64,000 bases of DNA, taken from contig NZ_BMUE01000011.1 in the NCBI RefSeq assembly GCF_014650035.1, forward strand, positions 124,001 through 188,000, read 5' to 3'. The stretch is from Streptomyces lucensis JCM 4490 (GTDB lineage Bacteria > Actinomycetota > Actinomycetes > Streptomycetales > Streptomycetaceae). The position numbers and the translations under genes were made by a program. Of this stretch, positions 16,938-23,841 are shown piece after piece (positions within the stretch are counted from its first letter, which is position 1; every line of letters starts with the position of its first letter). The notes below the pieces were generated by a model that was given only the letters and a program-made list of their open reading frames with translations, was not told the origin of the DNA and did no database searches.

Positions 16938-17873
16938 TCAGGCGGTGGCGTGGGTCAGGGCCGTGCGCAGGTGGCCGCCGGACTCGTGCAGGAGGCGGGC
17001 GGCCGTGGGGCCGTCGACCCCGGACAGGAGGGCGAGGATCGCGTTCTTGACCTCGCCGCCGGACTCGGTGAGGGCCTTCTCGATCTCCGCGTCGCTCGCG
17101 CCCGTGGCCAGGGACACGATCCGGCGGGAGCGGGCCCGGAGCTTGTCGTTGGAGGCGCGCACGTCGACCATCAGGTTCCCGTACGTCTTGCCGAGCCGGA
17201 TCATCGTGATCGTCGAGAGCATGTTCAGGACCAGCTTCTGGGCCGTCCCCGCCTTCAGCCGCGTCGAGCCGGTGATCAGTTCCGGGCCCACGACCACCTC
17301 GATGCCGTGCTCGGCGGCGGCCGCCAGCGCGCTGTGCTCGTTGCAGGCGAGCCCGACGGTCAGGGCGCCGAGGGCGCGGGCGTGCTCGACAGCGCCGACG
17401 GCGTAGGGGGTGCGGCCGGAGGCGGAGACGCCGACCACCGTGTCGTCGGCGGTGAGCCCGAGCGCGTCGAGGTCCTTGCGGGCCAGTTCCGGGGAGTCCT
17501 CGGCGCCCTCCACGGAGGTGACCATGGCCTCGGGGCCGCCCGCGATCAGGCCGACGACCTGGGCGGGGTCGGTGTTGAACGTGGGCGGGCACTCGGAGGC
17601 GTCCAGGACGCCGAGCCGGCCCGCGGTGCCGGCGCCCGCGTAGACGAGGCGTCCGCCGCGCGCCATCCGCTGCGCCACGGCGTCGATGGCGGCGGCGATC
17701 CGCGGCAGCTGGGTGGCGACGGCGGCCGGGACGCCGGCGTCCTCGCCGTTCATCAGGCGGGCGATGTCGAGGGTGGGCAGGCGGTCGATCTCGGCCAGTT
17801 CGGGGCGGAAGGCCTCGGTGGTCAGGGAGGCCAGTTCGGTGTGCAGGTCGTGGGAGGTGCGGCGGGAGGTCAT
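16938..17873 (-). CDS. murQ: N-acetylmuramic acid 6-phosphate etherase
   Basis: Cleaves MurNAc-6-P into GlcNAc-6-P and D-lactate, which links cell-wall recycling to NagA. The 311-aa SIS-fold protein has the MurQ signatures: GGRLVYAGAGTAGRLGVLDASECPPTF, the GLIAGG segment, VEGAEDS, VVGVSASGRTPYAVGA, and the lyase motif STRLKAGTAQKLVLNMLST. ATG 17873 fits the family's length (a GGAG lies about 13 nt before it); the frame is open 15 codons further up. It follows the RpiR regulator by 45 bp in one operon. No MurP-type transporter or kinase adjoins. Confidence 0.95.
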   Translation of the reverse strand: MTSRRTSHDLHTELASLTTEAFRPELAEIDRLPTLDIARLMNGEDAGVPAAVATQLPRIAAAIDAVAQRMARGGRLVYAGAGTAGRLGVLDASECPPTFNTDPAQVVGLIAGGPEAMVTSVEGAEDSPELARKDLDALGLTADDTVVGVSASGRTPYAVGAVEHARALGALTVGLACNEHSALAAAAEHGIEVVVGPELITGSTRLKAGTAQKLVLNMLSTITMIRLGKTYGNLMVDVRASNDKLRARSRRIVSLATGASDAEIEKALTESGGEVKNAILALLSGVDGPTAARLLHESGGHLRTALTHATA

Positions 17874-17918
17874 GGGGGGTGGCTCACTCCGATTCAGGTG
17901 CGGGTACGCGTGCTTCAC

Positions 17919-18812
17919 TCACCTGGGGTTGGTGCGGTGCCGGTGCGCCAGCGCCTCGTACGAAGCGGCCAGCGAGGGCGCCGCCGTCTCGTAGGTCCGC
18001 TGCGCCACTCCCACGAACAGGCAGTCCACCACCAGCAGCTGGCTCGTCCGCGAGGACATCGCGGCCGGGCGCAGCTCGGTCTCCCGTGAGGTGGACGTGG
18101 TCAGCACGTGGTCGGCGTACTGGGTGACCGGCGAGTCCGGCCGTCCGGTGATGGCCACCGTGGTGGCCCCGCGCTCGAAGGCGACCCGCAGCGGCTCTAT
18201 GACGTCCCACGTCGAGCCGGAATGCGTGATCGCGATGGCCACGTCCCCCGAACGGAGCTGCACCGCGTTGGTCACCGCGAGGTGCGGGTCGCTGTGCGCG
18301 TGGGCTATGAGCCCTATTCGCAGCAGCTTCTGCGTGAGGTCCTGGGCGACGAGGCCGGAGGCCCCGATGCCGTACACGTCGGTCCGCCGGGCGCCGGCCA
18401 GCGCGGTGACGGCCGCGCCCAGCTGTCCGGTGTCGAGTCCGGCGGCCGTGTCGGCGAGGGTCTGCTGCTCCTCGTAGGCGAGCTTGGTCACCACGTCGGC
18501 GATGGGGTCGTCCACCGCGATGTCCGTGGTGATGGCCGGCGCCCGCCCGGACTGCTGCTGCGCGGCCAGCCCGGCGAGGGCCAGGCGCAGGTCGCGGTAG
18601 CCGGGGTAGCCGAGGAGGCGGGCGGTGCGGACGACCGTGGCCTCGCTGGTGCCGGTGAGTTCGGCGAGGCCGGTGACGGTGAGGGCGGCGCAGCCGGCCG
18701 GGTCGCTCGCCACGGCCTCGGCGACGCGCTGCATGGACCGGGTCATGGAGGGGGCGAGGGTGCGCACCTTCGCGGCGAGGGAGCCGCCCGGACTGCCGAA
18801 AATTTCCTTCAT
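17919..18812 (-). CDS. RpiR/MurR-family transcriptional regulator (HTH plus SIS)
   Basis: A 297-aa regulator: N-terminal HTH_6 helix-turn-helix (MQRVAEAVASDPAGCAALTVTGLAELTGTSEATVVRTARLLGY) and C-terminal SIS domain (RRTDVYGIGASGLVAQDLTQKLLRIG; AIAITHSGSTWDVIEPLRVAF) that senses a sugar phosphate. Being first in the operon with murQ, it most likely responds to MurNAc-6-P or a related amino-sugar phosphate. ATG 18812 is selected because AGGAG lies 11 nt upstream; a GTG four codons earlier overlaps that SD. An AT-rich inverted repeat spans this start. Confidence 0.92.
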   Translation of the reverse strand: MKEIFGSPGGSLAAKVRTLAPSMTRSMQRVAEAVASDPAGCAALTVTGLAELTGTSEATVVRTARLLGYPGYRDLRLALAGLAAQQQSGRAPAITTDIAVDDPIADVVTKLAYEEQQTLADTAAGLDTGQLGAAVTALAGARRTDVYGIGASGLVAQDLTQKLLRIGLIAHAHSDPHLAVTNAVQLRSGDVAIAITHSGSTWDVIEPLRVAFERGATTVAITGRPDSPVTQYADHVLTTSTSRETELRPAAMSSRTSQLLVVDCLFVGVAQRTYETAAPSLAASYEALAHRHRTNPR

Positions 18813-18843
18813 GTCCTGGGTCACTCCTGAAAGATATTTTCGG
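18796..18843. promoter_or_regulatory. AT-rich inverted repeat over the rpiR start (operator and/or mRNA hairpin)
   Basis: Arms CCGAAAATTTCCTTCA (18796-18811) and TGAAAGATATTTTCGG (18828-18843) are complementary at 14 of 16 positions plus a possible G-U in RNA. The 16-nt loop holds the AGGAG ribosome site, and the inner arm includes the rpiR start codon. Probable autoregulatory site or translational hairpin. Confidence 0.65.
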
Positions 18844-18867
18844 TTACCTCTCGCGGTCAAGAGTGCG

Positions 18868-18873
18868 CACAAT
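18868..18873 (+). promoter_or_regulatory. -10-like element, leaderless start of the 127-aa hypothetical
   Basis: CACAAT ends 7 nt before the ATG at 18881; the identical hexamer and spacing precede the HAD gene at 34773. Confidence 0.4.
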
Positions 18874-18880
18874 GGGTCGC

Positions 18881-19264
18881 ATGGAGCCCGTCAGTCCCCT
18901 TGAGCAGGCCTTGCACGCCGCGCGCGCCCTGGTGCTCGCCGACCTCGTCGCGCGGGAGGTCGCGGAGGCGGACGTGGTCTCACTGGTCGAGGACTCCGTC
19001 GCACAGCGGCGCTGGTGGGTCGAGCAGTGGCCGGAGGGCGCGGCCTTCGTGGCCGGGCTGGTCGCCCAGGACGTGCAGGACGCGCTGCTCGACCGGTACG
19101 GCCGCTGGCCCCTGTGCCCGGTGTGCGGCTCGGGCGACCCCCACGCGCTGGAGGTGGAACCGGAGCTCGGCCCCGACCCGCACTGGGTGTGCCACAAGGC
19201 GGGCGTGAAGGTCGCGGCGATCGGCGGGCTGAGCTCGTCCCTCGGCGGGACGTCCTCCTCGTGA
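18881..19264 (+). CDS. Hypothetical protein with CPVCGSGDPH zinc-ribbon-like motif
   Basis: A 127-aa acidic protein, unrecognised. The N-terminal two thirds is helical (PLEQALHAARALVLADLVAREVAEADVVSLVEDS), and the end has CPVCGSGDPH...HWVCHKAG, likely a metal knuckle. ATG 18881 is preferred over ATGs at 18863/18872 because of the CACAAT element 7 nt upstream and the lack of an SD. It is divergent from rpiR and nearly abuts the DUF4031 gene (7 bp), so the two are probably cotranscribed. Confidence 0.7.
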   Translation: MEPVSPLEQALHAARALVLADLVAREVAEADVVSLVEDSVAQRRWWVEQWPEGAAFVAGLVAQDVQDALLDRYGRWPLCPVCGSGDPHALEVEPELGPDPHWVCHKAGVKVAAIGGLSSSLGGTSSS

Positions 19265-19271
19265 GGCGCCC

Positions 19272-19547
19272 GTGACGGTGTACATCGACCCGCCGGACTG
19301 GCCCGGACACGGGCGCATGTGGTCGCACCTGGTGAGCGACGTGTCGTACGACGAACTGCACCGGTTCGCCGAGGGGTTGGGTGTGCCCCGGCGCGCCTTC
19401 GAACGCGACCACTACGACCTGCCGTCGCACCGGTACGCGGACGCGGTGGCCGCCGGGGCGGTGGAGGTCCGCAGCCGCGAGGTGGTGCGGCTGCTGCGGG
19501 CCTCCGGACTGCGCCGGCCGAAGGGGCTGCGGGCGCGGCGCGGATAG
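19272..19547 (+). CDS. DUF4031 domain protein
   Basis: A 91-aa protein beginning VTVYIDPPDWPGHGRMWSHLVSD, the hallmark of DUF4031, an actinobacterial family of unknown function related in look to small nucleotide- or nucleic-acid-acting enzymes (conserved D, H, W residues in the first 20 positions). The GTG start has GAGG 6 nt upstream that overlaps the end of the previous gene. The stop is 8 bp from the convergent acetyltransferase gene. Confidence 0.82.
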   Translation: MTVYIDPPDWPGHGRMWSHLVSDVSYDELHRFAEGLGVPRRAFERDHYDLPSHRYADAVAAGAVEVRSREVVRLLRASGLRRPKGLRARRG

Positions 19548-19554
19548 CGGGGCC

Positions 19555-20658
19555 TCAGGCCCGGCGCAGGTACAACAGGATCCCGGCGTCCATGTCGTGC
19601 TCCTCGCGGGCGATCCGGTCCTCCTCCACGGTCGCCCGGGTGAACCCGGCCCGTTCCAGGACGCGTTGGGAGGGCGCGTTGTCCCGCTCGACGGTCGCGA
19701 AAACCAGGTCGACGTCGTCCCGGGACAGCGCCCACTCGGCCAGCGCGCGTGCGGCCTCGGTGGCGTAGCCCTGGCCGCGGGCGCCCTCGACGAGGTCGTA
19801 GCCGATCTCCACCCGGCCCTCCTCGTCCGGGGCGCCGTGGAAGCCGATGCCGCCGATCGCCCGGCCGTCCTCGTGCCGGACGAGGGCGAAGACGCCGAAC
19901 TCCGGCCGGTGCACGCCCGCTTCGTAGGCCTTCACCAGGAAGCCGGACGCCTCGCGCGTGCCCTCGTACGGCCCGCCGTCGATCCACTCGAAGCCGCCGT
20001 CGCCGCCGAGGCGCAGATCGCGGGCGGCGGCCGGGCGGACACCGGTGAGGGCGAGGCGTTCGGCGGGGATGACCAGGTTGTTGCGCCAGCGCCAGTCGGT
20101 GACCGGGGCGCGGCCGGGCAGGTCGCCGCGGCCGGTGGCCCACAGCAGGGTCGGCCAGGGCGCCGGGCCGGGCTGGACGTGCGGGAAGAGCCAGGTCAGC
20201 ACGGACTCGGCCAGGTCCTCGTCCGGCTCGTGGGCGAGGCCCAGCCCCTCGGCCATGTCGTGGGTGTGCAGCAGCACCTCGGCGATGCCCATCGCGGCGA
20301 AGCCCTCGCGGTCGGCGCTGCGGAAGGGGTAGGGGTGGAAGGCGCGGACGCCGGGCGGGGTGGTGCGGACGGCCGTGGCGAGCAGCGCACCGGTGGTCTC
20401 GATGACGTGGAGCAGACCGGCGTTGTCGGTGTCCTTGTCCAGAGCGATCTCGAACGGGACGTACGCCTCCTGGGCGCGGCCCGCCAACTGGCCCGCGTAG
20501 GCGATGAGATCGCTCGCCACGTGCTCGGCCGTCCGCCGGCAGTTCCACTCCAGCCGGCCCGCCCCGGTGCCCTCCCAGTCCCGGTCCACCGCCGGCCGCA
20601 GCGTCGCCACGCAGCCCGCCACGGCCCTGCTCACGTCATCCCCGCTCATCGGTCGCAT
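19555..20658 (-). CDS. Two-domain protein: maleylpyruvate-isomerase/DinB-like N-terminus fused to GNAT acetyltransferase
   Basis: The 367-aa product has two parts. Residues about 1-200 resemble the mycothiol-dependent maleylpyruvate isomerase/DinB fold (RTAEHVASDLIAYAGQLAGRA; MGIAEVLLHTHDMAEGLGL with paired His). Residues about 200-365 are a RimJ/RimL-type N-acetyltransferase with the acetyl-CoA loop VEGARGQGYATEAARALAEWA and VERDNAPSQRVLERAGF. The GNAT half should acetylate an amine or protein N-terminus; the role of the first half is unclear. Start 20658 is supported by TAGGGT ending 6 nt upstream. It lies 9 bp from the HD gene stop, same strand. Confidence 0.85.
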   Translation of the reverse strand: MRPMSGDDVSRAVAGCVATLRPAVDRDWEGTGAGRLEWNCRRTAEHVASDLIAYAGQLAGRAQEAYVPFEIALDKDTDNAGLLHVIETTGALLATAVRTTPPGVRAFHPYPFRSADREGFAAMGIAEVLLHTHDMAEGLGLAHEPDEDLAESVLTWLFPHVQPGPAPWPTLLWATGRGDLPGRAPVTDWRWRNNLVIPAERLALTGVRPAAARDLRLGGDGGFEWIDGGPYEGTREASGFLVKAYEAGVHRPEFGVFALVRHEDGRAIGGIGFHGAPDEEGRVEIGYDLVEGARGQGYATEAARALAEWALSRDDVDLVFATVERDNAPSQRVLERAGFTRATVEEDRIAREEHDMDAGILLYLRRA

Positions 20659-20664
20659 GGGCGC

Positions 20665-20670
20665 ACCCTA
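20665..20670 (-). promoter_or_regulatory. -10 element, leaderless start of the GNAT fusion gene
   Basis: On the minus strand TAGGGT ends 6 nt before the ATG at 20658; it overlaps the stop region of the upstream HD-domain gene. Confidence 0.5.
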
Positions 20671-21330
20671 GGAGGGGCCGGCCGCTCGGGTCGACAGCAT
20701 TTCCAGCTCGGAGGCCAGGTTGTAGCGGGCGGTGGCCTCCCAGTGCCGCTGGCCGTAGGGGGTGTGGAACAACCTGGGCAGCGCGAGGAGTTGGCGCAGA
20801 ATCGCCGACCGGCCCTCCCGGAAGGCGTCGCTGGGGACGAAGTGGTACTCCTCGCGGACCTCGGCGGTGTAGACGGCGTACGCCGACGGCGGCGCGGCCA
20901 GGACGGCCAGGTCCGCGTCGCACAGGACCTGTCCGTCGCGGTCGTCGCCGGCCGGGTCGTGCGTGACGGTGAGCCGGACCAGCCGGGCCACCTCCGCCGC
21001 CTTCGGTTCCGGCACCCCGGCCTCCGGCAGGGCGCGCTCGGCGAGCCGCGCGGACCGCTCCTCGTTCTCGGACCGCTCGGGCAGGTAGACGGCGTCGTGG
21101 AACCAGGCGGCCAGCCGCACGACGTCCGGGTCGGCCGCGTACCGCTCCAGCGCGTCGACGTGGTCGAGCACCGCGGTGAGATGGGCCACCGTGTGGTACC
21201 TGCGCTGGGGCTCCTGCCAGCGGGCGAGCAGGTTGTCGGCGTACGGGGCGGGGTCGGGCCCGCCGGCGGGCGCGCGGGCTGCTTCCAGCGCACGGGCGAA
21301 ACGGACACGCAGGGCGTCGAGATCGGCCAT
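20668..21330 (-). CDS. HD-domain metal-dependent phosphohydrolase-like protein
   Basis: A 220-aa helical protein of the predicted HD-superfamily type: RRYHTVAHLTAVLDHVD, then AAWFHDAVYLPERSENEERSARLAERAL supplies the metal-binding H...HD pair, followed by LTVTHDPAGDDRDGQVLCDADLAVLA with further His/Asp ligands. Likely hydrolyses a phosphate ester or nucleotide, substrate unknown. ATG 21330 begins the domain; earlier in-frame starts add only Arg/Gly-rich sequence. Cotranscription with the downstream GNAT fusion is possible. Confidence 0.82.
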   Translation of the reverse strand: MADLDALRVRFARALEAARAPAGGPDPAPYADNLLARWQEPQRRYHTVAHLTAVLDHVDALERYAADPDVVRLAAWFHDAVYLPERSENEERSARLAERALPEAGVPEPKAAEVARLVRLTVTHDPAGDDRDGQVLCDADLAVLAAPPSAYAVYTAEVREEYHFVPSDAFREGRSAILRQLLALPRLFHTPYGQRHWEATARYNLASELEMLSTRAAGPS

Positions 21331-21442
21331 GGCGCCCATTCTTCCGTCCGCGCCGCGATTCCCGCGTCCACCCACCGGTGATCTGTGACGCGTTTCCCGG
21401 ACGGGGTGGCGGTTTCTCCGTGACGGCACGGGGCGGGGACCC

Positions 21443-21448
21443 TACCTT
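21443..21448 (+). promoter_or_regulatory. -10 element, leaderless start of the maleylpyruvate-isomerase-like gene
   Basis: TACCTT ends 8 nt before the ATG at 21457; TGACGG sixteen bases upstream (21421-21426) is a possible -35. Confidence 0.5.
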
Positions 21449-21456
21449 TGGGCCTC

Positions 21457-22128
21457 ATGACCGACGTACACGAGGTGACACGGGACCCCGAACTGCCGGG
21501 CCGGCTGCTGGCGACCGAACGGGACACTCTGGTACCGCTGTTGCGGTCGCGGCCGGACGCGGACTTCGCGCTGCCGGCCGCCGCGTGTCCGGGGTGGTCG
21601 GTGCGCGACGTGCTGGCGCACTGTTCCGCCGCGCTGATGCGGGTGGTGGAGAGCCGGTTCGGGGAGGGCGTCTTCTCACCCGAGTCGAACGACCGGGACA
21701 TCGCCGAGCGCGCGCAGTGGACCAACGCCCGGGTCGTGGACGAGCTGGAGCGCGGGATGACCGAGGCCGGGCCGGTGATCGCCAGGGCGGGCGGGGCGCT
21801 GGACATGGTCGCGCTCGGCGAGTGGGTGCACGCCGGTGACGTGCGGGAGGTGTTCGGCGAGCCGGGCGCCTACGCGGGGGCCGGGCTGCCGGACGCGCTG
21901 ACCCTGCTGGTGCGCGTCACCCGGGAGAAGCGGCACGTGCCGCTGCACGCCGACCTCGACGACGTGGACGAGCCGCTGCTGCTGGGAGCCATGGCCGCGG
22001 ACGCCCCGCCCGCCCGGTACCTGGGCGACGCCGCCACGCTGGTACGGCTGTACGCCGGGCGGCCGCTGAACGGGTCCCGGTACGAGCTGGCCGGTGTGCG
22101 GGAGGGGGAGCTGAACATCTTCGGATGA
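21457..22128 (+). CDS. Maleylpyruvate isomerase/DinB-fold family protein
   Basis: A 223-aa member of the actinobacterial maleylpyruvate-isomerase N-terminal family (TIGR03083 type). It shows LPAAACPGWSVRDVLAHCSAALMRVVE, where His and Trp/Cys residues shape the metal site, GEWVHAGDVREVFG as the second His segment, and a C-terminal sterol-carrier-like part ending LNGSRYELAGVREGELNIFG. Many such proteins are mycothiol-dependent transferases of unknown substrate. The leaderless-type start is clear. It lies just upstream of cutC but the dre site between suggests separate control. Confidence 0.82.
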   Translation: MTDVHEVTRDPELPGRLLATERDTLVPLLRSRPDADFALPAAACPGWSVRDVLAHCSAALMRVVESRFGEGVFSPESNDRDIAERAQWTNARVVDELERGMTEAGPVIARAGGALDMVALGEWVHAGDVREVFGEPGAYAGAGLPDALTLLVRVTREKRHVPLHADLDDVDEPLLLGAMAADAPPARYLGDAATLVRLYAGRPLNGSRYELAGVREGELNIFG

Positions 22129-22157
22129 GTGGCGCTCCGGCACGGGCGTACCCTTGG

Positions 22158-22173
22158 ATTGGACTAGACCTGT
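22158..22173. promoter_or_regulatory. DasR-responsive element (dre) before cutC
   Basis: ATTGGACTAGACCTGT matches the dre consensus at 12 of 16 positions. Its reverse complement ACAGGTCTAGTCCAAT agrees with the strong nagK site (AGAGGTCTAGTCCACT) at 14 of 16, sharing AGGTCTAGTCCA. A TACCCT -10 lies at 22149-22154, so the site would cover the transcription start. Confidence 0.7.
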
Positions 22174-22206
22174 AGCCGCCCGACGAATGCCGACGAATGG
22201 GGTGCC

Positions 22207-22917
22207 ATGAGCAAGCGTGCAGTCCTGGAGGTGATCGCCCTCGACACCGAGGACGCGGTCGCCGCCCAGGCCGGAGGCGCGGACCGCCTGGAGCTGGTCA
22301 CCGAGATGGCGGCCGACGGGCTCACCCCGTCCCCGGCCACCGTCGCCGGCATCCGGGCCGCCGTCGACATCGACCTGCGCGTGATGCTCCGGCTGGCCGA
22401 CGGCTTCGCGGCCGGGGACGTGACGGGGCTGGTCAGGGCGGCGGGCGAGCTGCGGGACGCCGGTGCGGACCAGTTCGTGCTGGGGTTCCTGGGCGCGGAC
22501 CGCGGGGTCGACCTGGCCGCCGTGGAGCGGGTGGTCGACGCGATCGACGGCGCCCGCTGGACCTTCCACCGGGCGATCGACCGGGCCGCCGACCGCGACG
22601 CCCTGCGCAAGCGGCTCGCCGGCCTGCCCGGCCTGGACACCTACCTCACCGCCGGCTCCGCGTCGGGCGTGGACGAGGGGCTGCCCACGCTGATCGCGGA
22701 GGCCGCGCACGGCGGGGAGCCCGGGTACGAGCAGCAGATCATGGTGGGCGGCGGCCTCCGCCTCGACCACGTGCCGCGGCTGCGGGACGGCGGTATCGAG
22801 GCGTTCCACATCGGCGGCGCGGCCCGGCCCGCGGGATGGGCGGGACCGGTCTCGGCGGCGGCGGTCGCGCAGTGGCGGTCGGTGCTCGACGGTGACGCGG
22901 TCCGGGTCCCCGCCTAG
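22207..22917 (+). CDS. cutC: CutC family protein (TIM barrel)
   Basis: A 236-aa TIM-barrel protein of the CutC family: VLEVIALDTEDAVAAQAGGADRLELVTEMAADGLTPS, then GADQFVLGFL, WTFHRAIDR, YLTAGSASGVDEGLPTL and QIMVGGGLRLDHVP. Copper homeostasis was proposed for E. coli CutC, but the barrel with its GGADRLEL and TFHRAID motifs resembles sugar-phosphate-binding enzymes, and no Cys/Met-rich copper site is visible. A dre site in its promoter suggests a role in amino-sugar metabolism in this genome (inference). An inverted repeat after the gene may end transcription. Confidence 0.9.
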   Translation: MSKRAVLEVIALDTEDAVAAQAGGADRLELVTEMAADGLTPSPATVAGIRAAVDIDLRVMLRLADGFAAGDVTGLVRAAGELRDAGADQFVLGFLGADRGVDLAAVERVVDAIDGARWTFHRAIDRAADRDALRKRLAGLPGLDTYLTAGSASGVDEGLPTLIAEAAHGGEPGYEQQIMVGGGLRLDHVPRLRDGGIEAFHIGGAARPAGWAGPVSAAAVAQWRSVLDGDAVRVPA

Positions 22918-22947
22918 GGCCTCCCGACGTCCCGGGACAGCACACCT

Positions 22948-23023
22948 GGGCCGTCCGCGAAGTCGTGTCGTCCGACCGCAGGGCGGGCGTCGCGGCGCAG
23001 GCGCGGCTTCGCGGACGCGGCCC
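22948..23023. terminator. Inverted repeat between convergent cutC and membrane-protein gene
   Basis: Arms GGGCCGTCCGCGAAG (22948-22962) and CTTCGCGGACGCGGCCC (23007-23023) pair over about 14 bp with one bulge, around a 44-nt loop that is itself GC-rich. It reaches the stop codon of the leftward gene, so it may act on both strands. Confidence 0.5.
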
Positions 23024-23835
23024 TAACCCCTCAGCGGACGCAGACAGAAGGACGTCGCGCCGTCCGCGCTGTACTCCGGGTAGGCGACGTGATCCCCGGA
23101 CGCGCAGGAGCCGCTTGCCGGGTCGACGACCCGGTACCGGGCGTCCGGCGAGCCGCAGTCCGCGGACCTCAGGTCCTGTTCGGGCCACGGATCGTCGTTG
23201 CGGGCGCACGAGCCGGGCGTCAGGGTCACGCCGGTGCTGCCGCTGCCGCCCGTGCCGCTCTCGTCCGGTCCGGTCACCAGGCCGATGACGAGCAGGACCG
23301 GGACGGCCGCGACGAGCAGACCCAGCACGGCGAGCGGGATGAGGGCGAGGATGCCGGCCGGCCGCCGGAACACCGGCCGGCCCGGGTCCAGCGGCGGCCG
23401 CCACCCGGCCGCGACCGGCACGGGTATCCGCCGGATGCCGGACAGGGCGCTGAGGTTGGCCAGCAGGGTGAAGGGCGTGATGATCACCGACAGCGGGCCC
23501 CACCAGCCCGCGATCAGGGTGTCCGCCTGCATGTCCCGGAAGAGGGCCAGCGCGCAGGGGTGACAGAACACCCCCTGGCGGCGCAGGAACCGCATGATCA
23601 CCACCATGCCCTGATGGCCGCGGATCGTCACCGGCATCGCGGGCACCGCCCCGCACACCTGACAACCCGCCACGGGGCCGCCCGCCGTCACCCCGCCGTA
23701 CTGGCCGTACCGGCCGTACGGCCCCGGAGATCCTGGGAGCTGAGGATGGGGCCCCGGAACCGGCTGGTAAGGGGGGTACGAAGGCGGTGGCGTCGGCAAC
23801 TCGGGCCTTTCCCAGGGGACATGGCGGAACGCCAC
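23023..23835 (-). CDS. Membrane protein with N-terminal Pro-rich/zinc-ribbon region (LppU-like)
   Basis: A 270-aa protein. Residues 1-50 are Pro/Gly/Tyr-rich. Next comes CQVCGAVPAMPVTIRGHQGMVVIMRFLRRQGVFCHPC, a Cys-pair module often seen before membrane segments in Streptomyces. Hydrophobic stretches follow near 105-130 (WWGPLSVIITPFTLLANL) and 160-190 (AGILALIPLAVLGLLVAAVPVLLVIGLV), then an outside domain with Cys residues (GSCARNDD, SADCGSPDARYRVVD, GSCASGDHVAYPEY, FCLRPL) resembling LppU/SCO3897-type proteins. Function unknown. Confidence 0.75.
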   Translation of the reverse strand: MAFRHVPWERPELPTPPPSYPPYQPVPGPHPQLPGSPGPYGRYGQYGGVTAGGPVAGCQVCGAVPAMPVTIRGHQGMVVIMRFLRRQGVFCHPCALALFRDMQADTLIAGWWGPLSVIITPFTLLANLSALSGIRRIPVPVAAGWRPPLDPGRPVFRRPAGILALIPLAVLGLLVAAVPVLLVIGLVTGPDESGTGGSGSTGVTLTPGSCARNDDPWPEQDLRSADCGSPDARYRVVDPASGSCASGDHVAYPEYSADGATSFCLRPLRG

Positions 23836-23841
23836 AGCACC

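Noticed and set aside
22207..22917. CutC as a copper protein
   Set aside because: No copper ligand cluster or copper-responsive site is visible; I keep the family name only.
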